DNA from: Arthrobacter sp. UNC362MFTsu5.1
GTDB taxonomy: Bacteria; Actinomycetota; Actinomycetes; Actinomycetales; Micrococcaceae
DNA: 64,000 bases
Assembly: GCF_000685965.1 (NCBI RefSeq)
Contig: NZ_JMLE01000005.1
Coordinates: 156,103 to 220,102 of the forward strand
Direction: 5' to 3'
The position numbers and the translations under genes are program-made. The notes beneath the pieces are model-generated. The model did not search any database. It was not told the origin of the DNA and saw only the letters and a program-made list of their open reading frames with translations. Of this stretch, positions 48,678 to 58,805 are shown one piece after another. Numbering within the stretch: position 1 is the stretch's first letter; each line of letters starts with the position of its first letter.

Positions 48678-49538
48678 ATGACCGACATGAACCAGCCGAA
48701 CAGCAGCCGTCCGTCCGGGATGTTTGCCCACGACATCGCCACGGACCTGGCTTCCGGCCGTGCCGTGGAGCTCGCCGAAGTGTATGCGCTGGACGCTGTG
48801 ACCCCCGCCGAGCGCGCTGCCATCGAGGAATATATCTCCGCCGCGCCGAGGCCGGAACGGGAGGCCTTCGACGAGCGCGTCCGGCAATCGCGCGAAACGC
48901 TGGCCTTCACCTTCACTGCGGAGGAGGAACCGCCCGCAGGACTGTTCGACCGCATTGTGGCCCAGCTTCCGGCCCAACCCGGCGCCGTTCCGGTTTCCAC
49001 CCCTGTAATCCACGGGCATGCGCAGGAACCCGGCCAGGCGCCGGGCACTGACGAGCTCGGCGCAGCCCGCCAGCGCCGTGAAGAACGACGCCGCGCGCCG
49101 GGGCTCCGTAACTGGTTCATCGGGGTGGCCGCTGCCGCGGTCATCGCGTTGGGCGGCGTCGGCGTGGGCGCCTATGTGGCCAACCAGAACGATCCGCTGA
49201 ACCAGGTGCTCCAGGCCCAGGATGTCCGGCAGGCCACCGTGGACGTCAGTGGCGGAGGAACGGCCACGGTCTCCATCTCGTCGTCCCGGGACGCAGTGGT
49301 GGTGAAGATGAACGGCGTGCCTGCTCCTCCGGCCGGCAAGGTCTACCAGATGTGGCTGATCCCCAAGGACGGCTCTGCTCCGGTTTCCCAGGGGCTCATG
49401 GACGCAGAAGCACTGTCCAAGCCCGCCGTGGTGAAGGGCATTCATTCGGCGGCCGCGCTGGGCATCACCGTTGAACCGGTGGGCGGCTCCGCTTCGCCCA
49501 CGCTGCCGACAGTCGCCGCGGCCCCTCTCGGCGCTTAG
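48678..49538 (+). CDS. rskA: Anti-sigma-K factor RskA
   Basis: RskA is a single-pass membrane protein that holds SigK until cut by regulated proteolysis. The 286 residues have a cytoplasmic anti-sigma domain (EVYALDAVTPAERAAIEEYI), one membrane segment near 136-160 (WFIGVAAAAVIALGGVGVGAYVA), and an outer domain with KVYQMWLIPKDG. It starts one base after the sigK stop, so expression is coupled. Confidence 0.94.
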   Translation: MTDMNQPNSSRPSGMFAHDIATDLASGRAVELAEVYALDAVTPAERAAIEEYISAAPRPEREAFDERVRQSRETLAFTFTAEEEPPAGLFDRIVAQLPAQPGAVPVSTPVIHGHAQEPGQAPGTDELGAARQRREERRRAPGLRNWFIGVAAAAVIALGGVGVGAYVANQNDPLNQVLQAQDVRQATVDVSGGGTATVSISSSRDAVVVKMNGVPAPPAGKVYQMWLIPKDGSAPVSQGLMDAEALSKPAVVKGIHSAAALGITVEPVGGSASPTLPTVAAAPLGA

Positions 49539-49562
49539 CCGGCCACCGCCGTCGTCCTCACC

Positions 49563-49602
49563 GGCCTGCTGGTGCCCGCCTTCCAGCGTGCACCGGCAGG
49601 CC
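49563..49602 (+). terminator. rskA hairpin
   Basis: A 13-pair stem with one G-U (49563-49575 with 49590-49602) lies 24 bases after the rskA stop and is followed by ACTTTAA. Confidence 0.55.
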
Positions 49603-49640
49603 GCGGCACTTTAACGACAAAGCCCTTAATGGCAAGAACC

Positions 49641-49686
49641 GCGCAGGCCCTGCTCCCTTTCATGTCGAGGGGAGCAGGGCCTGCGC
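49641..49686. terminator. Convergent terminator between rskA and gntP
   Basis: A perfect 17-bp stem (49641-49657 with 49670-49686) closes on a 12-base loop between convergent genes. Confidence 0.8.
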
Positions 49687-49729
49687 GGCGGCGCGGCTCA
49701 CCTGAGCCGGGGGCCGATCAATCGCGCCG

Positions 49730-51142
49730 CTAAATTATCAGCGACAGCAGCATCACGAAGCCGAAGCCCACCACGGAGATCAGCGTTTCCATCACGGACC
49801 ACGTCTTGAACGTCTGCCCGACGGTCAGTCCGAAGAGCTCCTTGACCAGCCAGAAGCCGGCGTCGTTGACGTGGGAGAGGAAAAGCGATCCCGCGCCGAT
49901 GGCCAGTGCCAGCAATGCGGCATGGGTCGGGGTCAGTGAGCTGGCCAGCGGAGCCACGATGCCTGCTGCCGTCACCGTCGCTACCGTGGCGGAGCCGGTG
50001 GCCAGCCGCAGCGCGACGGCCACGATGAAGCCCAGCACCAGGACCGACATGTTGGTTCCTTCGGCCCACTTCTTCACGGCGTCACCGACGCCGGCCCCGA
50101 TCAGGGTCTGCTTGAAGCCGCCGCCGGCACCCACGATCAGCAGAATGGCCGCGATGGGGCCCAGGCTGGCGCCGACCTTGGACGTGATGCGGCTGCCGGT
50201 GAATCCCACGGCGTAACCGAAGGTGATGATCGCCAGCAGCACGGCCAGGGTCATGGCAACCAGGGGCTGGCCAACGAAGTCAAAGAAGATCCGGACCGGC
50301 GGTGCGGTTTTGGGATCCGGCCAGATGATGTCCACCACGGCTTTGAGCAGCATCAGCACCACCGGGAAGATGATGGTCAGCAGGGTGACAAGGAACGTGG
50401 GCTGGCGCTTGACGCCTTCCATGTCCGCGCCATGCTGGGTATCGATGCCTCCGGCCACGGCGGGCGCACCCACCGGAACCCATTTTGCGGCGAGGCGCGA
50501 GAACAGCGGTCCGCAGATGATGACCGTGGGGATGGCAACGAGGATGCCCAGGGCCAGGGTGGTGCCGAGCTCTGCCTTGACCGCGCTGATCGCAATCAGG
50601 GGTCCGGGGTGCGGCGGCACCAGTCCGTGCAGCACCGAGAGCCCGGCCAGCGCGGGAATGGCGATGCGCATCAGTGGCATCCTGGAACGCTGCGTGACCA
50701 GGACGATCACCGGGAGCAGCAGCACAAGTCCGATTTCGAAGAACATCGGCAGGCCGATGATGACTGCCACCAGGGTGACGGACCAGACAACCTTGTTGCC
50801 GCTTGCCTTGTCCATCAGGGTGTCCACCACCCGGTTGGCACCGCCGGAATCGGCCAGGAGCTTGCCCAGCATCGCGCCAAGGGCGATCAGCAGGCCGACC
50901 TCCTTCAGGACGCCGCCCACGCCGTCTTCGAAGTTGGAGATGACCTTGGCAAGTTCAACGCCTGAGGCCAGGCCCACGAATGCGGAACCGAGGACGAGCG
51001 CCAGGAAGGGGTGCAGCTTGAGTTTGGCGATCAGCACCACAATGAGCGCGATGCCGATTGCAGCGACCACCAGAAGCTGCGTGTCGTGGCCGGTCCAGCC
51101 CTCGACGGCAGCAGGCAGCTGCATTGCTATTTGAGAATTCAA
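49730..51142 (-). CDS. Gluconate permease, GntP family
   Basis: This 470-residue transporter has about 12 membrane segments and GntP-family stretches such as GVELAKVISNFEDGVGGVLKEVGLL and MRIAIPALAGLSVLHGLVPPHPGPL. It imports gluconate by proton symport. I chose the TTG at 51142 since AGGAA lies seven bases upstream; the ATG at 51124 has no ribosome site. It lies 29 bases after the gluconokinase gene, in one operon. Confidence 0.92.
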   Translation of the reverse strand: MNSQIAMQLPAAVEGWTGHDTQLLVVAAIGIALIVVLIAKLKLHPFLALVLGSAFVGLASGVELAKVISNFEDGVGGVLKEVGLLIALGAMLGKLLADSGGANRVVDTLMDKASGNKVVWSVTLVAVIIGLPMFFEIGLVLLLPVIVLVTQRSRMPLMRIAIPALAGLSVLHGLVPPHPGPLIAISAVKAELGTTLALGILVAIPTVIICGPLFSRLAAKWVPVGAPAVAGGIDTQHGADMEGVKRQPTFLVTLLTIIFPVVLMLLKAVVDIIWPDPKTAPPVRIFFDFVGQPLVAMTLAVLLAIITFGYAVGFTGSRITSKVGASLGPIAAILLIVGAGGGFKQTLIGAGVGDAVKKWAEGTNMSVLVLGFIVAVALRLATGSATVATVTAAGIVAPLASSLTPTHAALLALAIGAGSLFLSHVNDAGFWLVKELFGLTVGQTFKTWSVMETLISVVGFGFVMLLSLII

Positions 51143-51171
51143 AATATGGTTCCTAAGTGCGTAACGCTGGT

Positions 51172-51705
51172 TTATGGGGTCGCGGCGTCTGCCGCGCCCA
51201 GGTTGAGCCGCTCGATGATTTCCTGGGCTTCTTCCGACGGCGTGGCCGATACGCACAGGGAAATGTGCTCTTCGTCCGCCGTCGGCTCTTCCAGCGCATC
51301 AAACTGCGATTCGAGCAGCGCGGGGGGCATGAAGTGCCCGTGGCGCGATGCCAGGCGGTCGGAGATCTTTTCCTTGCTTCCCTGCAGGAAGACGAACACC
51401 ACGCCTTCACCGCGCAGGGCGTCCCGGTAGCGCTTCTTCAGCGCGGAACAGGTGACGACGCCGGGGGTTCCGTCCTGCGTGTGCGCGCGGATCCATTCGG
51501 CGATGGATTCCAGCCACGGCCATCTGTCCTCGTCGGTCAGCGGCTCACCGGCCTGCATTTTTGCGACGTTCGACGCCGGGTGCAGGTCGTCGCCTTCCGC
51601 CAGGTCCCATCCGAGCCTGCCGGCCAAGAGGCCGGCCACAGTTGATTTACCGGATCCTGAGACACCCATGATCACCAGTACCGGCTGCTGCGCAGTCTTC
51701 GCCAT
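51172..51705 (-). CDS. gntK: Gluconokinase
   Basis: This 177-residue kinase has the P-loop GVSGSGKST (14-22) and the family block GDDLHPASNVAKMQAGEPLTDEDRWPWL. It makes 6-phosphogluconate for the pentose phosphate pathway. The ATG at 51705 has AGGAAGG upstream; an in-frame extension to 51759 crosses the promoter region and is rejected. Confidence 0.95.
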   Translation of the reverse strand: MAKTAQQPVLVIMGVSGSGKSTVAGLLAGRLGWDLAEGDDLHPASNVAKMQAGEPLTDEDRWPWLESIAEWIRAHTQDGTPGVVTCSALKKRYRDALRGEGVVFVFLQGSKEKISDRLASRHGHFMPPALLESQFDALEEPTADEEHISLCVSATPSEEAQEIIERLNLGAADAATP

Positions 51706-51724
51706 CAAAGTCTGCCTTCCTGAA

Positions 51725-51737
51725 TAAATATGATTTA
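51725..51737. promoter_or_regulatory. AT-rich palindrome upstream of gntK
   Basis: TAAAT-N3-ATTTA is a perfect dyad 19 bases before the gntK start and may bind a GntR- or LacI-type repressor. No such gene is in the window. Confidence 0.35.
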
Positions 51738-51778
51738 AACAGAGGCCAGCATATGACACGGGTTACACCCGGGCAACC

Positions 51779-52555
51779 CTAGAACCCGGCGATGGTTCCG
51801 GAACCGTTGATTGTGACGACATGAAACGCCTCGGCACTGCGCCCGTCGGCCAGACCGGCCCGCGCGCCGGTATCCAGCGTGAGCGCTCGGACTGTGCGGT
51901 CCATGGCCTCCAGGTCCGGGTGCTGGCTGGCATGGACATGGATCGCCGCCAGCTTCTCCTCGACGTGTGCCGTGACGTCCACAAAGTGGTTGTCCCGTTC
52001 CTCGGGCCCGGCAAACAGCCAGAGCCACGGAAGCTTGTAGGCTTCAAGGCCCGCCTCGGCCAGGTCCGGGTATGCGAAGGGGTTTTCCAGGGCCGGATAG
52101 ACAGCGCGCGTTACGGCCTCCCCCACGGCGAGGTGGTCCGGGTGGCTCTTCTGAATACGGTTCCAGTTGCGTTCGGGATGCATGGAAAGCACGACGTCGG
52201 GCCGGATCTCCCGGATCAGCTTCACCACTCCCCTCATCACCTCGTGCGTCGGTTCCAGGTAGCCGTCCCGCTCGTGGAGATAGTGGATGTCGGTCACCCC
52301 GACCAGCGCAGCGGCCCGGCGTTGTTCCTCCGCCCGCATGGCCACGATCTCGTCGCGCTGCGCCGGGTCGAAGCCGCCGGCGTCGCCGTCGGTCATGATG
52401 CAGTAACTGACCTCGACTCCTGCCGCGGTCCAGGCAGCGATCGTCCCGGCGGCGCCGAAGTCGATGTCGTCCGGGTGGGCGGTAAAACAAAGGACCCGCT
52501 CAACCCGGTGGTGCTCCGGGTTGAACGGGCTCTGCGCCGTAGCGTTGATGCTCAA
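51779..52555 (-). CDS. PIG-L family deacetylase
   Basis: This 258-residue zinc enzyme has the motif AHPDD (26-30) and a later HPDH, the metal-binding pattern of N-acetylglucosaminyl deacetylases such as MshB and Mca in mycothiol metabolism. The exact substrate is not clear. The TTG at 52555, eight bases after AAAGG, places the start four bases after etfA; a longer frame inside etfA is rejected. Confidence 0.85.
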   Translation of the reverse strand: MSINATAQSPFNPEHHRVERVLCFTAHPDDIDFGAAGTIAAWTAAGVEVSYCIMTDGDAGGFDPAQRDEIVAMRAEEQRRAAALVGVTDIHYLHERDGYLEPTHEVMRGVVKLIREIRPDVVLSMHPERNWNRIQKSHPDHLAVGEAVTRAVYPALENPFAYPDLAEAGLEAYKLPWLWLFAGPEERDNHFVDVTAHVEEKLAAIHVHASQHPDLEAMDRTVRALTLDTGARAGLADGRSAEAFHVVTINGSGTIAGF

Positions 52556-52559
52556 TTCA

Positions 52560-53513
52560 TCAGCCTTTGCGCTTCTTGATCTCTTCGGTGGCCTGCGGAA
52601 GGACCTGGAAGAGGTCGCCGATGATGCCGAAATCGGCGATCTCGAACACCGGTGATTCGGCGTCCTTGTTGACGGCAACAATGACCTTGGCGGTCTGCAT
52701 GCCGGCTTTCTGCTGGATGGCGCCGGAAATGCCGGCGGAAATGTACAGCTGCGGGGACACCGTCTTGCCGGTCTGGCCCACCTGCGCGTCGTGGCCGATC
52801 CAGCCGGCATCGGTTGCCGCGCGGGACGCACCAACGGCGGCACCGAGGGCATCGGCAAGTTCCTCAACGGGACCAAAATCGCCGTCGACGCCGCGTCCGC
52901 CTGCCACCACGATCCGCGCCTCGGTGAGGTCCGGACGGCCGCTGGCCGGCTTGTCCGTGCGGCCGGTGATCCGGGCAGCGCCGGCCGAGGCGGATTCCGG
53001 GACGTCGACGGTGAGTACCTCGGGGCTTGCCGCCGCTCCCGCGGGTTCCGGCGTGACGCTGTTCGGCTTGACCGTCAGCACGGACACGGCCGTGGTTGCC
53101 CTGGCCGTGGTGGTGTAGGAGCCAGCCAGCACCGACTTGTGGGCCGTGCCGTCCGGGTCCACTCCCACGACGTCGGTGATGACGCCGGCGCCAAGCTTGA
53201 TGCCCAGCCGGGCTGCGATCTCCTTGCCGTCAAACGAGTTCTCCAGGAGCACCGTCGTGGCACCCGAGGCCGCCACGACCCCGGCCAGGAATGCGGCCTT
53301 TGGGCCGACCAGGTATGCGTCAAGGTCGTCGGACGAGGGCCGGAAGATGGCGGCGGCGCCATGGGCACCCAAGGCGGCGGCGACGTCGTCGTTCAGCGGT
53401 CCGTTGACGGCTACGGCTGTGTCACCGAGCGCACGGGCGATCGTCAGCAGTTCGAGGCCGCTCTTCTTGAGGGCCTGCCCGGGGTTGTCAATGAATACAA
53501 GTACTTTTGCCAT
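52560..53513 (-). CDS. etfA: Electron transfer flavoprotein alpha subunit
   Basis: EtfA holds the FAD that carries electrons from acyl-CoA and other dehydrogenases. The 317 residues have the C-terminal FAD domain with [26 protein letters not shown] and [16 protein letters not shown]. It is encoded 13 bases after etfB. Confidence 0.96.
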   Translation of the reverse strand: MAKVLVFIDNPGQALKKSGLELLTIARALGDTAVAVNGPLNDDVAAALGAHGAAAIFRPSSDDLDAYLVGPKAAFLAGVVAASGATTVLLENSFDGKEIAARLGIKLGAGVITDVVGVDPDGTAHKSVLAGSYTTTARATTAVSVLTVKPNSVTPEPAGAAASPEVLTVDVPESASAGAARITGRTDKPASGRPDLTEARIVVAGGRGVDGDFGPVEELADALGAAVGASRAATDAGWIGHDAQVGQTGKTVSPQLYISAGISGAIQQKAGMQTAKVIVAVNKDAESPVFEIADFGIIGDLFQVLPQATEEIKKRKG

Positions 53514-53526
53514 GTCTGGAATCCTC

Positions 53527-54327
53527 TTAGAGCAGCTTCTGGGCGGCCAGGAACTCGACCAGCTTGATGCCGGCGTCGCCTTCGTCGGTGATGATGGTGC
53601 CGGCGGTGCGCGGCGGGCGGGGGGCTGCCGTCTGCACGGCGGTCCAGGAACCGGCTTTGCCCACCTGTGCGGGGTCGACGCCGATCTCCGCGAGCGAGAG
53701 CGTGGTGATGGTCTTGCGCTTGGCAGCGATGATTCCCTTGAAGTTCGGGAAGCGCGGCTCGTTGATCTGGTCGGTTACGGACACCACGGCAGGCAGCGGC
53801 GCCTCGATGGTGTCGTAGTGCGTGTCACTGTCGCGGCGGGCGATGACGCGGCCGCCGTCCACTTCCAGTTCGGAGGCGAACGTGACCTGCGGGAGCCCGA
53901 GCCGTTCGGCCAGTTGCGCAGGAACGAGGGAGGTCTCGCCGTCGGTGGACGCCATGCCGGTCAGGACCAGGTCAACGGGGCTGTCTGATCCCAGGTGGCG
54001 GACGGCTGCAGCCAGCGCCAGGGACGTCGCGGCGGCATCGGATCCGGCCAGCGCGTCGTCGCGGAGGTGGACGCCTTCGGTGGCGCCGATCTGGAGGGAC
54101 TTCTTGATGGCATTGACGGCACCGGCGGGACCCATGCTCAGAGCGATGACCTGGTTGCCGGCCTTTGCTCCGCCGCGGGCTTCTACCAGCTGCAGCGCGG
54201 CTTCCAGGGCGTATTCGTCCAGCTCGGACAGGATGCTATCGGCGCGGTCCGTGGTGTTGTCCTCGGCGCTGAGGTGACGGTCCAATTGCGCGTCTGGTAC
54301 ATGCTTGACCAGAACGATGATCTTCAA
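53527..54327 (-). CDS. etfB: Electron transfer flavoprotein beta subunit
   Basis: The 266-residue subunit binds AMP and docks on dehydrogenases. It begins KIIVLVKHVPDAQLDR after a TTG at 54327, the usual position in the family; an in-frame GTG at 54339 would add four residues. It is first in the etfB-etfA-PIG-L operon. Confidence 0.95.
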   Translation of the reverse strand: MKIIVLVKHVPDAQLDRHLSAEDNTTDRADSILSELDEYALEAALQLVEARGGAKAGNQVIALSMGPAGAVNAIKKSLQIGATEGVHLRDDALAGSDAAATSLALAAAVRHLGSDSPVDLVLTGMASTDGETSLVPAQLAERLGLPQVTFASELEVDGGRVIARRDSDTHYDTIEAPLPAVVSVTDQINEPRFPNFKGIIAAKRKTITTLSLAEIGVDPAQVGKAGSWTAVQTAAPRPPRTAGTIITDEGDAGIKLVEFLAAQKLL

Positions 54328-54612
54328 TGTCTCTTCCACTTTCTGTACAGCAGCCTTCCATGCTTGTGGATAGCCAGCCGGGTGAGGTTATGGCCGCGGA
54401 TCTCCCCCGGGGTGCGGGTAGAACCAAGCTAACCATATAGCGGGGTGCCCGCGCCGTCCCGTTAAGGCCTGTGTCAGGCAGGCGGGGCTTACACCCGGCC
54501 GGCGCCGGACCACGGCAGCGAAGCAGCGGAGGCGGGGCCACCATGCCGGCGGCCCCGCCTCCGCTGACGGGTAGATTCGTGCTAGCCGCGCCGCCGGAGG
54601 CGGCTCCGGCAG
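54328..54612. other. Intergenic region between etfB and htrA
   Basis: It holds the upstream region of etfB, with a minus-strand TATGGT at 54432-54437, and the terminator listed below. I see no gene in these 285 bases. Confidence 0.5.
54525..54565 (-). terminator. Terminator of the htrA-type gene
   Basis: A perfect 15-bp GC-rich stem (54525-54539 with 54551-54565) closes on an 11-base loop, 47 bases after the protease stop. Confidence 0.75.
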
Positions 54613-56349
54613 TTACTGCTCCGCTGCCGCTCCGAGTGTCACGTCCACCTGCTGTTGCTGGCCGCCGCGCTGGAATGTGACCTTCACGGTCGCACCGGCC
54701 GGCTGCTCTCGAACCGCTGCGGTCAACTGGTTGGGATCGCTGATGACGAGGTCGTTGAATTTCGTCACGACATCGCCCACCTTCAGGCCTGCCTTGGCGG
54801 CGGCGGAGCCTGACTCCACGGTGGCCACTTCCGCGCCCACCGAGAAGGACGAGCTTGAGGACGTGGACGACTTCGGCTTCACGCTGACGCCGAACTGGCC
54901 GTGCGTGGCCTTGCCGTTATCGATGATCTCCTGCGCCACACGCTTGGCGTTGTTGATGGGAACGCTGAAGCCCACGCCGATGTTGCCGCTGGTGCTTGAG
55001 CTTGACTCGCCGCCGGCCGAGGCAATGGCCACGTTCACACCGATCACTTCACCCTTGCTGTTGACCAGGGCACCGCCGGAGTTGCCAGGGTTGATGGCGG
55101 CATCCGTCTGGATCACGTTAAGGGAGATGGATCCCTGGTTCGCGGAGTTCTGGGTCTGGCCGCCGTCCGGCGGAGCAAACTGGAAGCCGCCTTCGCCGTC
55201 GCTTTGGGAATCATCCGCGCCTTCCTTGGGCGCTGCCGATGAGGCCACGCTGATGGTCCGGTTGAGCGTGGAGACGATACCGTCGGTGACCGTTCCCGTC
55301 AGGCCAAGGGGCGAGCCGATGGCGATGGCGGTGTCACCAACGTTCAGCTTGCCGGAGTCCCCAAGGGTTGCCGGCGTCAACCCGGACGGGTTGTCCACCT
55401 TGATCACGGCAAGGTCGCTCAGGGGGTCGGTGCCAACGATTTTCGCGGTGAGCACCCGGCCGTCACTCGTCCGGATTTCGATGGTGGCGTTGGCCGTCTT
55501 GCCGTCAAGGGTCACAACGTGGGTATTGGTCAGGATGTGGCCGTCCTCGTCGAGGATGATTCCTGAACCGGTGCCGCCGTCGCTGCCGCTCGTCGCTTTG
55601 ATGGTCACCACACTCGGGGACGCCTTCAACGAAGCGGCGGTAATGACGTTCACGTCATCTTTGTTGTTGACGATCACGGTGCTGGGCTGTCCGCCGGCGC
55701 TGCTCACGGCTGACGTGGAGCCATTGCTGATGAAGGCGTCGCTGGCCGCCACCACTCCGCCGCCCACCAGGCCGGCGGCAAGAATGCTTGCGACCAGGGT
55801 TCCCACGCCAAAGGCCGCTTTCCGCTTCGGGGTGCTGGCCGGATCGGAGGCGTACATGCTGCCCGGGTGCTGGTGGCCGGCCTGATAGGGGCCGCTGCCC
55901 TGCGGGGCGCCGGCACCGGAGTAGTTGCTGTGACCCTGGTGGGCGTCAGGCTGGCCGGAATGCTGGGCGGACGGGCCGGCCTGCTGGCCGTAGAAGGGCT
56001 GGTGCTGCGGATAGACGGGCTGCGGTGCACCGTCTCCGTGAGGATGTGGCTGACCGTTGCGGAAGGGCGCACTTCCATCGTCGGACGGTGCACGGTCGAG
56101 CCGGACGGTCGGGTTGTCCTGGGCGCCTGGGTTCCCTTGGGCGCCTGGGGTTCCCTGGGTATCGGAGTTTCCTTGGACTGAGTCTCCGGCCGGTTGCGCC
56201 GGAGCCTGCGGCTGCAGCGCGGGCTGCTGCTGGTGCCCTGCATCCAGCGGTTGCGTGTCCGCGTGAGCAGGCTGCGCCGGCCAGCCCTCGCGGGGCTTTT
56301 CCGGACCCCTGTTCTCAGGCGATCCACCCTGTGCTGGGTTCTCAGTCAT
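54613..56349 (-). CDS. HtrA/DegP-type serine protease with PDZ domain
   Basis: This 578-residue membrane-anchored protease has a cytoplasmic tail of about 170 residues rich in proline, glutamine and glycine, one membrane segment near 178-205, a trypsin-like domain with the triad H277, D312 and S424 (NPGNSGG), and a C-terminal PDZ domain. It would clear damaged proteins outside the membrane. The ATG at 56349 follows AAGGAAG, unlike the one at 56364. Confidence 0.95.
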   Translation of the reverse strand: MTENPAQGGSPENRGPEKPREGWPAQPAHADTQPLDAGHQQQPALQPQAPAQPAGDSVQGNSDTQGTPGAQGNPGAQDNPTVRLDRAPSDDGSAPFRNGQPHPHGDGAPQPVYPQHQPFYGQQAGPSAQHSGQPDAHQGHSNYSGAGAPQGSGPYQAGHQHPGSMYASDPASTPKRKAAFGVGTLVASILAAGLVGGGVVAASDAFISNGSTSAVSSAGGQPSTVIVNNKDDVNVITAASLKASPSVVTIKATSGSDGGTGSGIILDEDGHILTNTHVVTLDGKTANATIEIRTSDGRVLTAKIVGTDPLSDLAVIKVDNPSGLTPATLGDSGKLNVGDTAIAIGSPLGLTGTVTDGIVSTLNRTISVASSAAPKEGADDSQSDGEGGFQFAPPDGGQTQNSANQGSISLNVIQTDAAINPGNSGGALVNSKGEVIGVNVAIASAGGESSSSTSGNIGVGFSVPINNAKRVAQEIIDNGKATHGQFGVSVKPKSSTSSSSSFSVGAEVATVESGSAAAKAGLKVGDVVTKFNDLVISDPNQLTAAVREQPAGATVKVTFQRGGQQQQVDVTLGAAAEQ

Positions 56350-56648
56350 TAGACTTCCTTTCATCCTCGTCTGCCTTTAACTATGGACCCTCAGACTGGA
56401 GCTAAGGCGTCCGTTGGCTGGGAGGTTGCTGAACGCCGCCGGAGTCCGTTTTTGGCGGGTCCGGCAAGTGCTTGCAGCGCTTTTCGCTGGTGGCATATTC
56501 CCCGATGTGGACGGGTATTTTGGTGCACCATAGAATCAAATGGAATTGCCACAGCGACCTGCGGCTTTACACATGCGTGGGGGCGCTGCTGCATTCTGTG
56601 ACGACTGGCTCGGCCCGAATCAGTCGCAGAAGTGCTGAAGGGTTGCAC
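56350..56648. other. Divergent control region of htrA and TPM genes
   Basis: These 299 bases separate two divergent envelope-stress genes. Reading frames extend across it but lack coding signs. No clear -35/-10 pair stands out; an AT-richer patch lies near 56510-56545. Confidence 0.4.
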
Positions 56649-58694
56649 ATGCGGTCTAAGTTCAAACGCCTCCTCGCCGTGATCGGCCTTGCCGGGCTGC
56701 TGGCGGTTCCCGCCACTGCCGCCTGGGCAGAAGATCCGGTGACCCTCGACCCAACGACCAAGATCGTCGACTCCGCTGGCGTTTTGGGCGGTAAGAAGTC
56801 CGACGTCGAAGCTGCCATCAAGAAGCTCGGCACGGATCACGCCATGACATTCCACGTTGTCTACGTGAAGAAGTTCGAGAACCCCACCGACAGGGTTGCT
56901 TGGGCAAAAGCAGTAGCCGACAAGGCAAGTTTGGGCGCCAACGCCATGCTTCTGACCGTTGCAACTGAAACCCGTCAGTACCAGTTGAGCAAGCCGTCAA
57001 ACAGCAAAATAACGAACGCCCAGCGCGACAATATCCGCGACAAGGCCGTTGATCCCCAGCTTCGAAATGGAGACTACGCGCAAGCCGCCATCGACGCTGC
57101 CGCTGCCATCGGCGATGCCGCCGGCGGCGGTCAGGGCAATGTGCCAGGTGATGGAGCAGGAACGGCCGTCCTGGTTGGAACCGGAGTGGTGGCTGCCGGC
57201 GGTGTCGGCGCCTACCTCTACCTCAGAAACCGCCGGAAGAAGGCTGCCATCGCTTCCAGCGCCAGCTACGGACCGCAAGGCGCAGAGCTTGACCCGCTGG
57301 CCTCCCTGAGCGTGGACGAGCTGCGCAAAAAGAGCGGTTCGCTGCTCATTGAAGCCGATAACGCCATCAACTCCAGCGAGCAGGAACTGGGCTTCGCCCA
57401 GGCACAGTACGGCGATGCCGCCGTCGGGAATTTCACCAAGGCCCTGCAGGAAGCCAAGGGTCACATGTCCGAATCGTTCAAACTGCAGCAGCAGCTGGAC
57501 GACCACATCCCGGACACCGAGGAACAGCAACGGAGCTGGCTTGGCGAAATTATCCGCCGTTCCGAGGCTGCCCTGGCCTCACTCCAGGAACAAAAGGCCG
57601 ACTTTGATTCGCTCCGTGAACTTGAGAAGAACGCCCCGCAGGCCCTTGCCGCGGTGAACGCCGGGGCCCAGGAAGCTGACGCCAGGATCGCCACGGCTGA
57701 ACAGACCCTGACCACCCTGCGGGAGAAGTACGCGGACAGCGCCCTTGTCCAGGTCTCGGACAACATCGGCCAGGCCAAGGAGCGGCTCGCGTTCGTGCAG
57801 AACGCGTCATCAACGGCCCGGGACAAGCTGGCAGCCGGAGAAGGCAGCCTGGCTGCCGTGGCTGTCCGTGCCGCGGAGGAAAGCCTGCACCAGACGAAGG
57901 TTCTGCTCGAAGCCATCACGAAGGTCTCCGGGAACCTGGACGAGGCCCGTAACAGCCTTGAGGCCGCTGTGGTGGACACATCCCAGGATCTCGCGCAGGC
58001 CAAGGCAATGATCCAGTCCGGAGCCCATCCTGAACTTGCCGGGCCGGTGGCCGGAGTGGAAGCCGCACTGGCCCAGGTCAAGGCGGAAATCCAGGGCGGC
58101 AAGATCGATCCGATCGCCACCCTGGAGCGGGTGGAAACTGCCCATCAGTCGCTGGACCAGTCCCTGACGGGCATCCGGGACCAGCAGGAACAGGCCCGCC
58201 GCGCGCAGGCGTCGCTGCAGCAGACCATCATGTCGGCGCAGGCGCAGATCAGCGCCACCTCGGACTACATCACGGCGCGCCGCGGCGGAGTGGGGACCGA
58301 AGCGCGTACGCGCCTGGCCGAAGCCCAGCGGAACCTGGATTATGCCTTGTCCATCTCCCGCAATGATCCGGTCACGGCACTGACGTACGCCCAGCAGGCC
58401 CACGCACTGGCCGCACAGGCCGCGCAGCTCGCCCAGGGCGATGTGGACAGCTTCGGCTACGCAAACCAGGGCTATGGCCGTGGCGGCATGTTCGGCGGCG
58501 GAGGCGGCGGAGGTGGCCTCGGCGGTGCCATCCTTGGCGGCATCCTCATCAACTCCATCCTCAACGGCGGCAGCGGCGGCGGTTGGGGCGGCGGCCACAG
58601 TGACGGCGGCGGCTGGGGCGGCGGCGATTTCGGCGGCGGCGGAGATTCCGGCGGTGGCTGGGGCGGCGACTCCGGAGGCGGCGGCGACTTCTAG
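56649..58694 (+). CDS. TPM-domain membrane protein with coiled coil and glycine-rich tail
   Basis: This 681-residue protein has a signal peptide (LLAVIGLAGLLAVPATAAWA), an outer TPM domain (about 30-165), one membrane segment near 178-200, a long cytoplasmic helical/coiled-coil region (about 220-600), and a tail of glycine repeats with W and D (from about 615). The ATG at 56649 has GAAGGG six bases upstream. It lies 111 bases before pspA and probably forms a membrane-stress module with it; the coiled coil could dock PspA. Confidence 0.88.
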   Translation: MRSKFKRLLAVIGLAGLLAVPATAAWAEDPVTLDPTTKIVDSAGVLGGKKSDVEAAIKKLGTDHAMTFHVVYVKKFENPTDRVAWAKAVADKASLGANAMLLTVATETRQYQLSKPSNSKITNAQRDNIRDKAVDPQLRNGDYAQAAIDAAAAIGDAAGGGQGNVPGDGAGTAVLVGTGVVAAGGVGAYLYLRNRRKKAAIASSASYGPQGAELDPLASLSVDELRKKSGSLLIEADNAINSSEQELGFAQAQYGDAAVGNFTKALQEAKGHMSESFKLQQQLDDHIPDTEEQQRSWLGEIIRRSEAALASLQEQKADFDSLRELEKNAPQALAAVNAGAQEADARIATAEQTLTTLREKYADSALVQVSDNIGQAKERLAFVQNASSTARDKLAAGEGSLAAVAVRAAEESLHQTKVLLEAITKVSGNLDEARNSLEAAVVDTSQDLAQAKAMIQSGAHPELAGPVAGVEAALAQVKAEIQGGKIDPIATLERVETAHQSLDQSLTGIRDQQEQARRAQASLQQTIMSAQAQISATSDYITARRGGVGTEARTRLAEAQRNLDYALSISRNDPVTALTYAQQAHALAAQAAQLAQGDVDSFGYANQGYGRGGMFGGGGGGGGLGGAILGGILINSILNGGSGGGWGGGHSDGGGWGGGDFGGGGDSGGGWGGDSGGGGDF

Positions 58695-58805
58695 CCGATC
58701 CACAGACTAGGCGGCGGCCGGTTTCCCCGGCCGCCGGATAGAAGCGGTATATCAACTGTTCACTGAAATCAGTGGCGACCACTGAGCAGGATGAAAGGCA
58801 ACACC

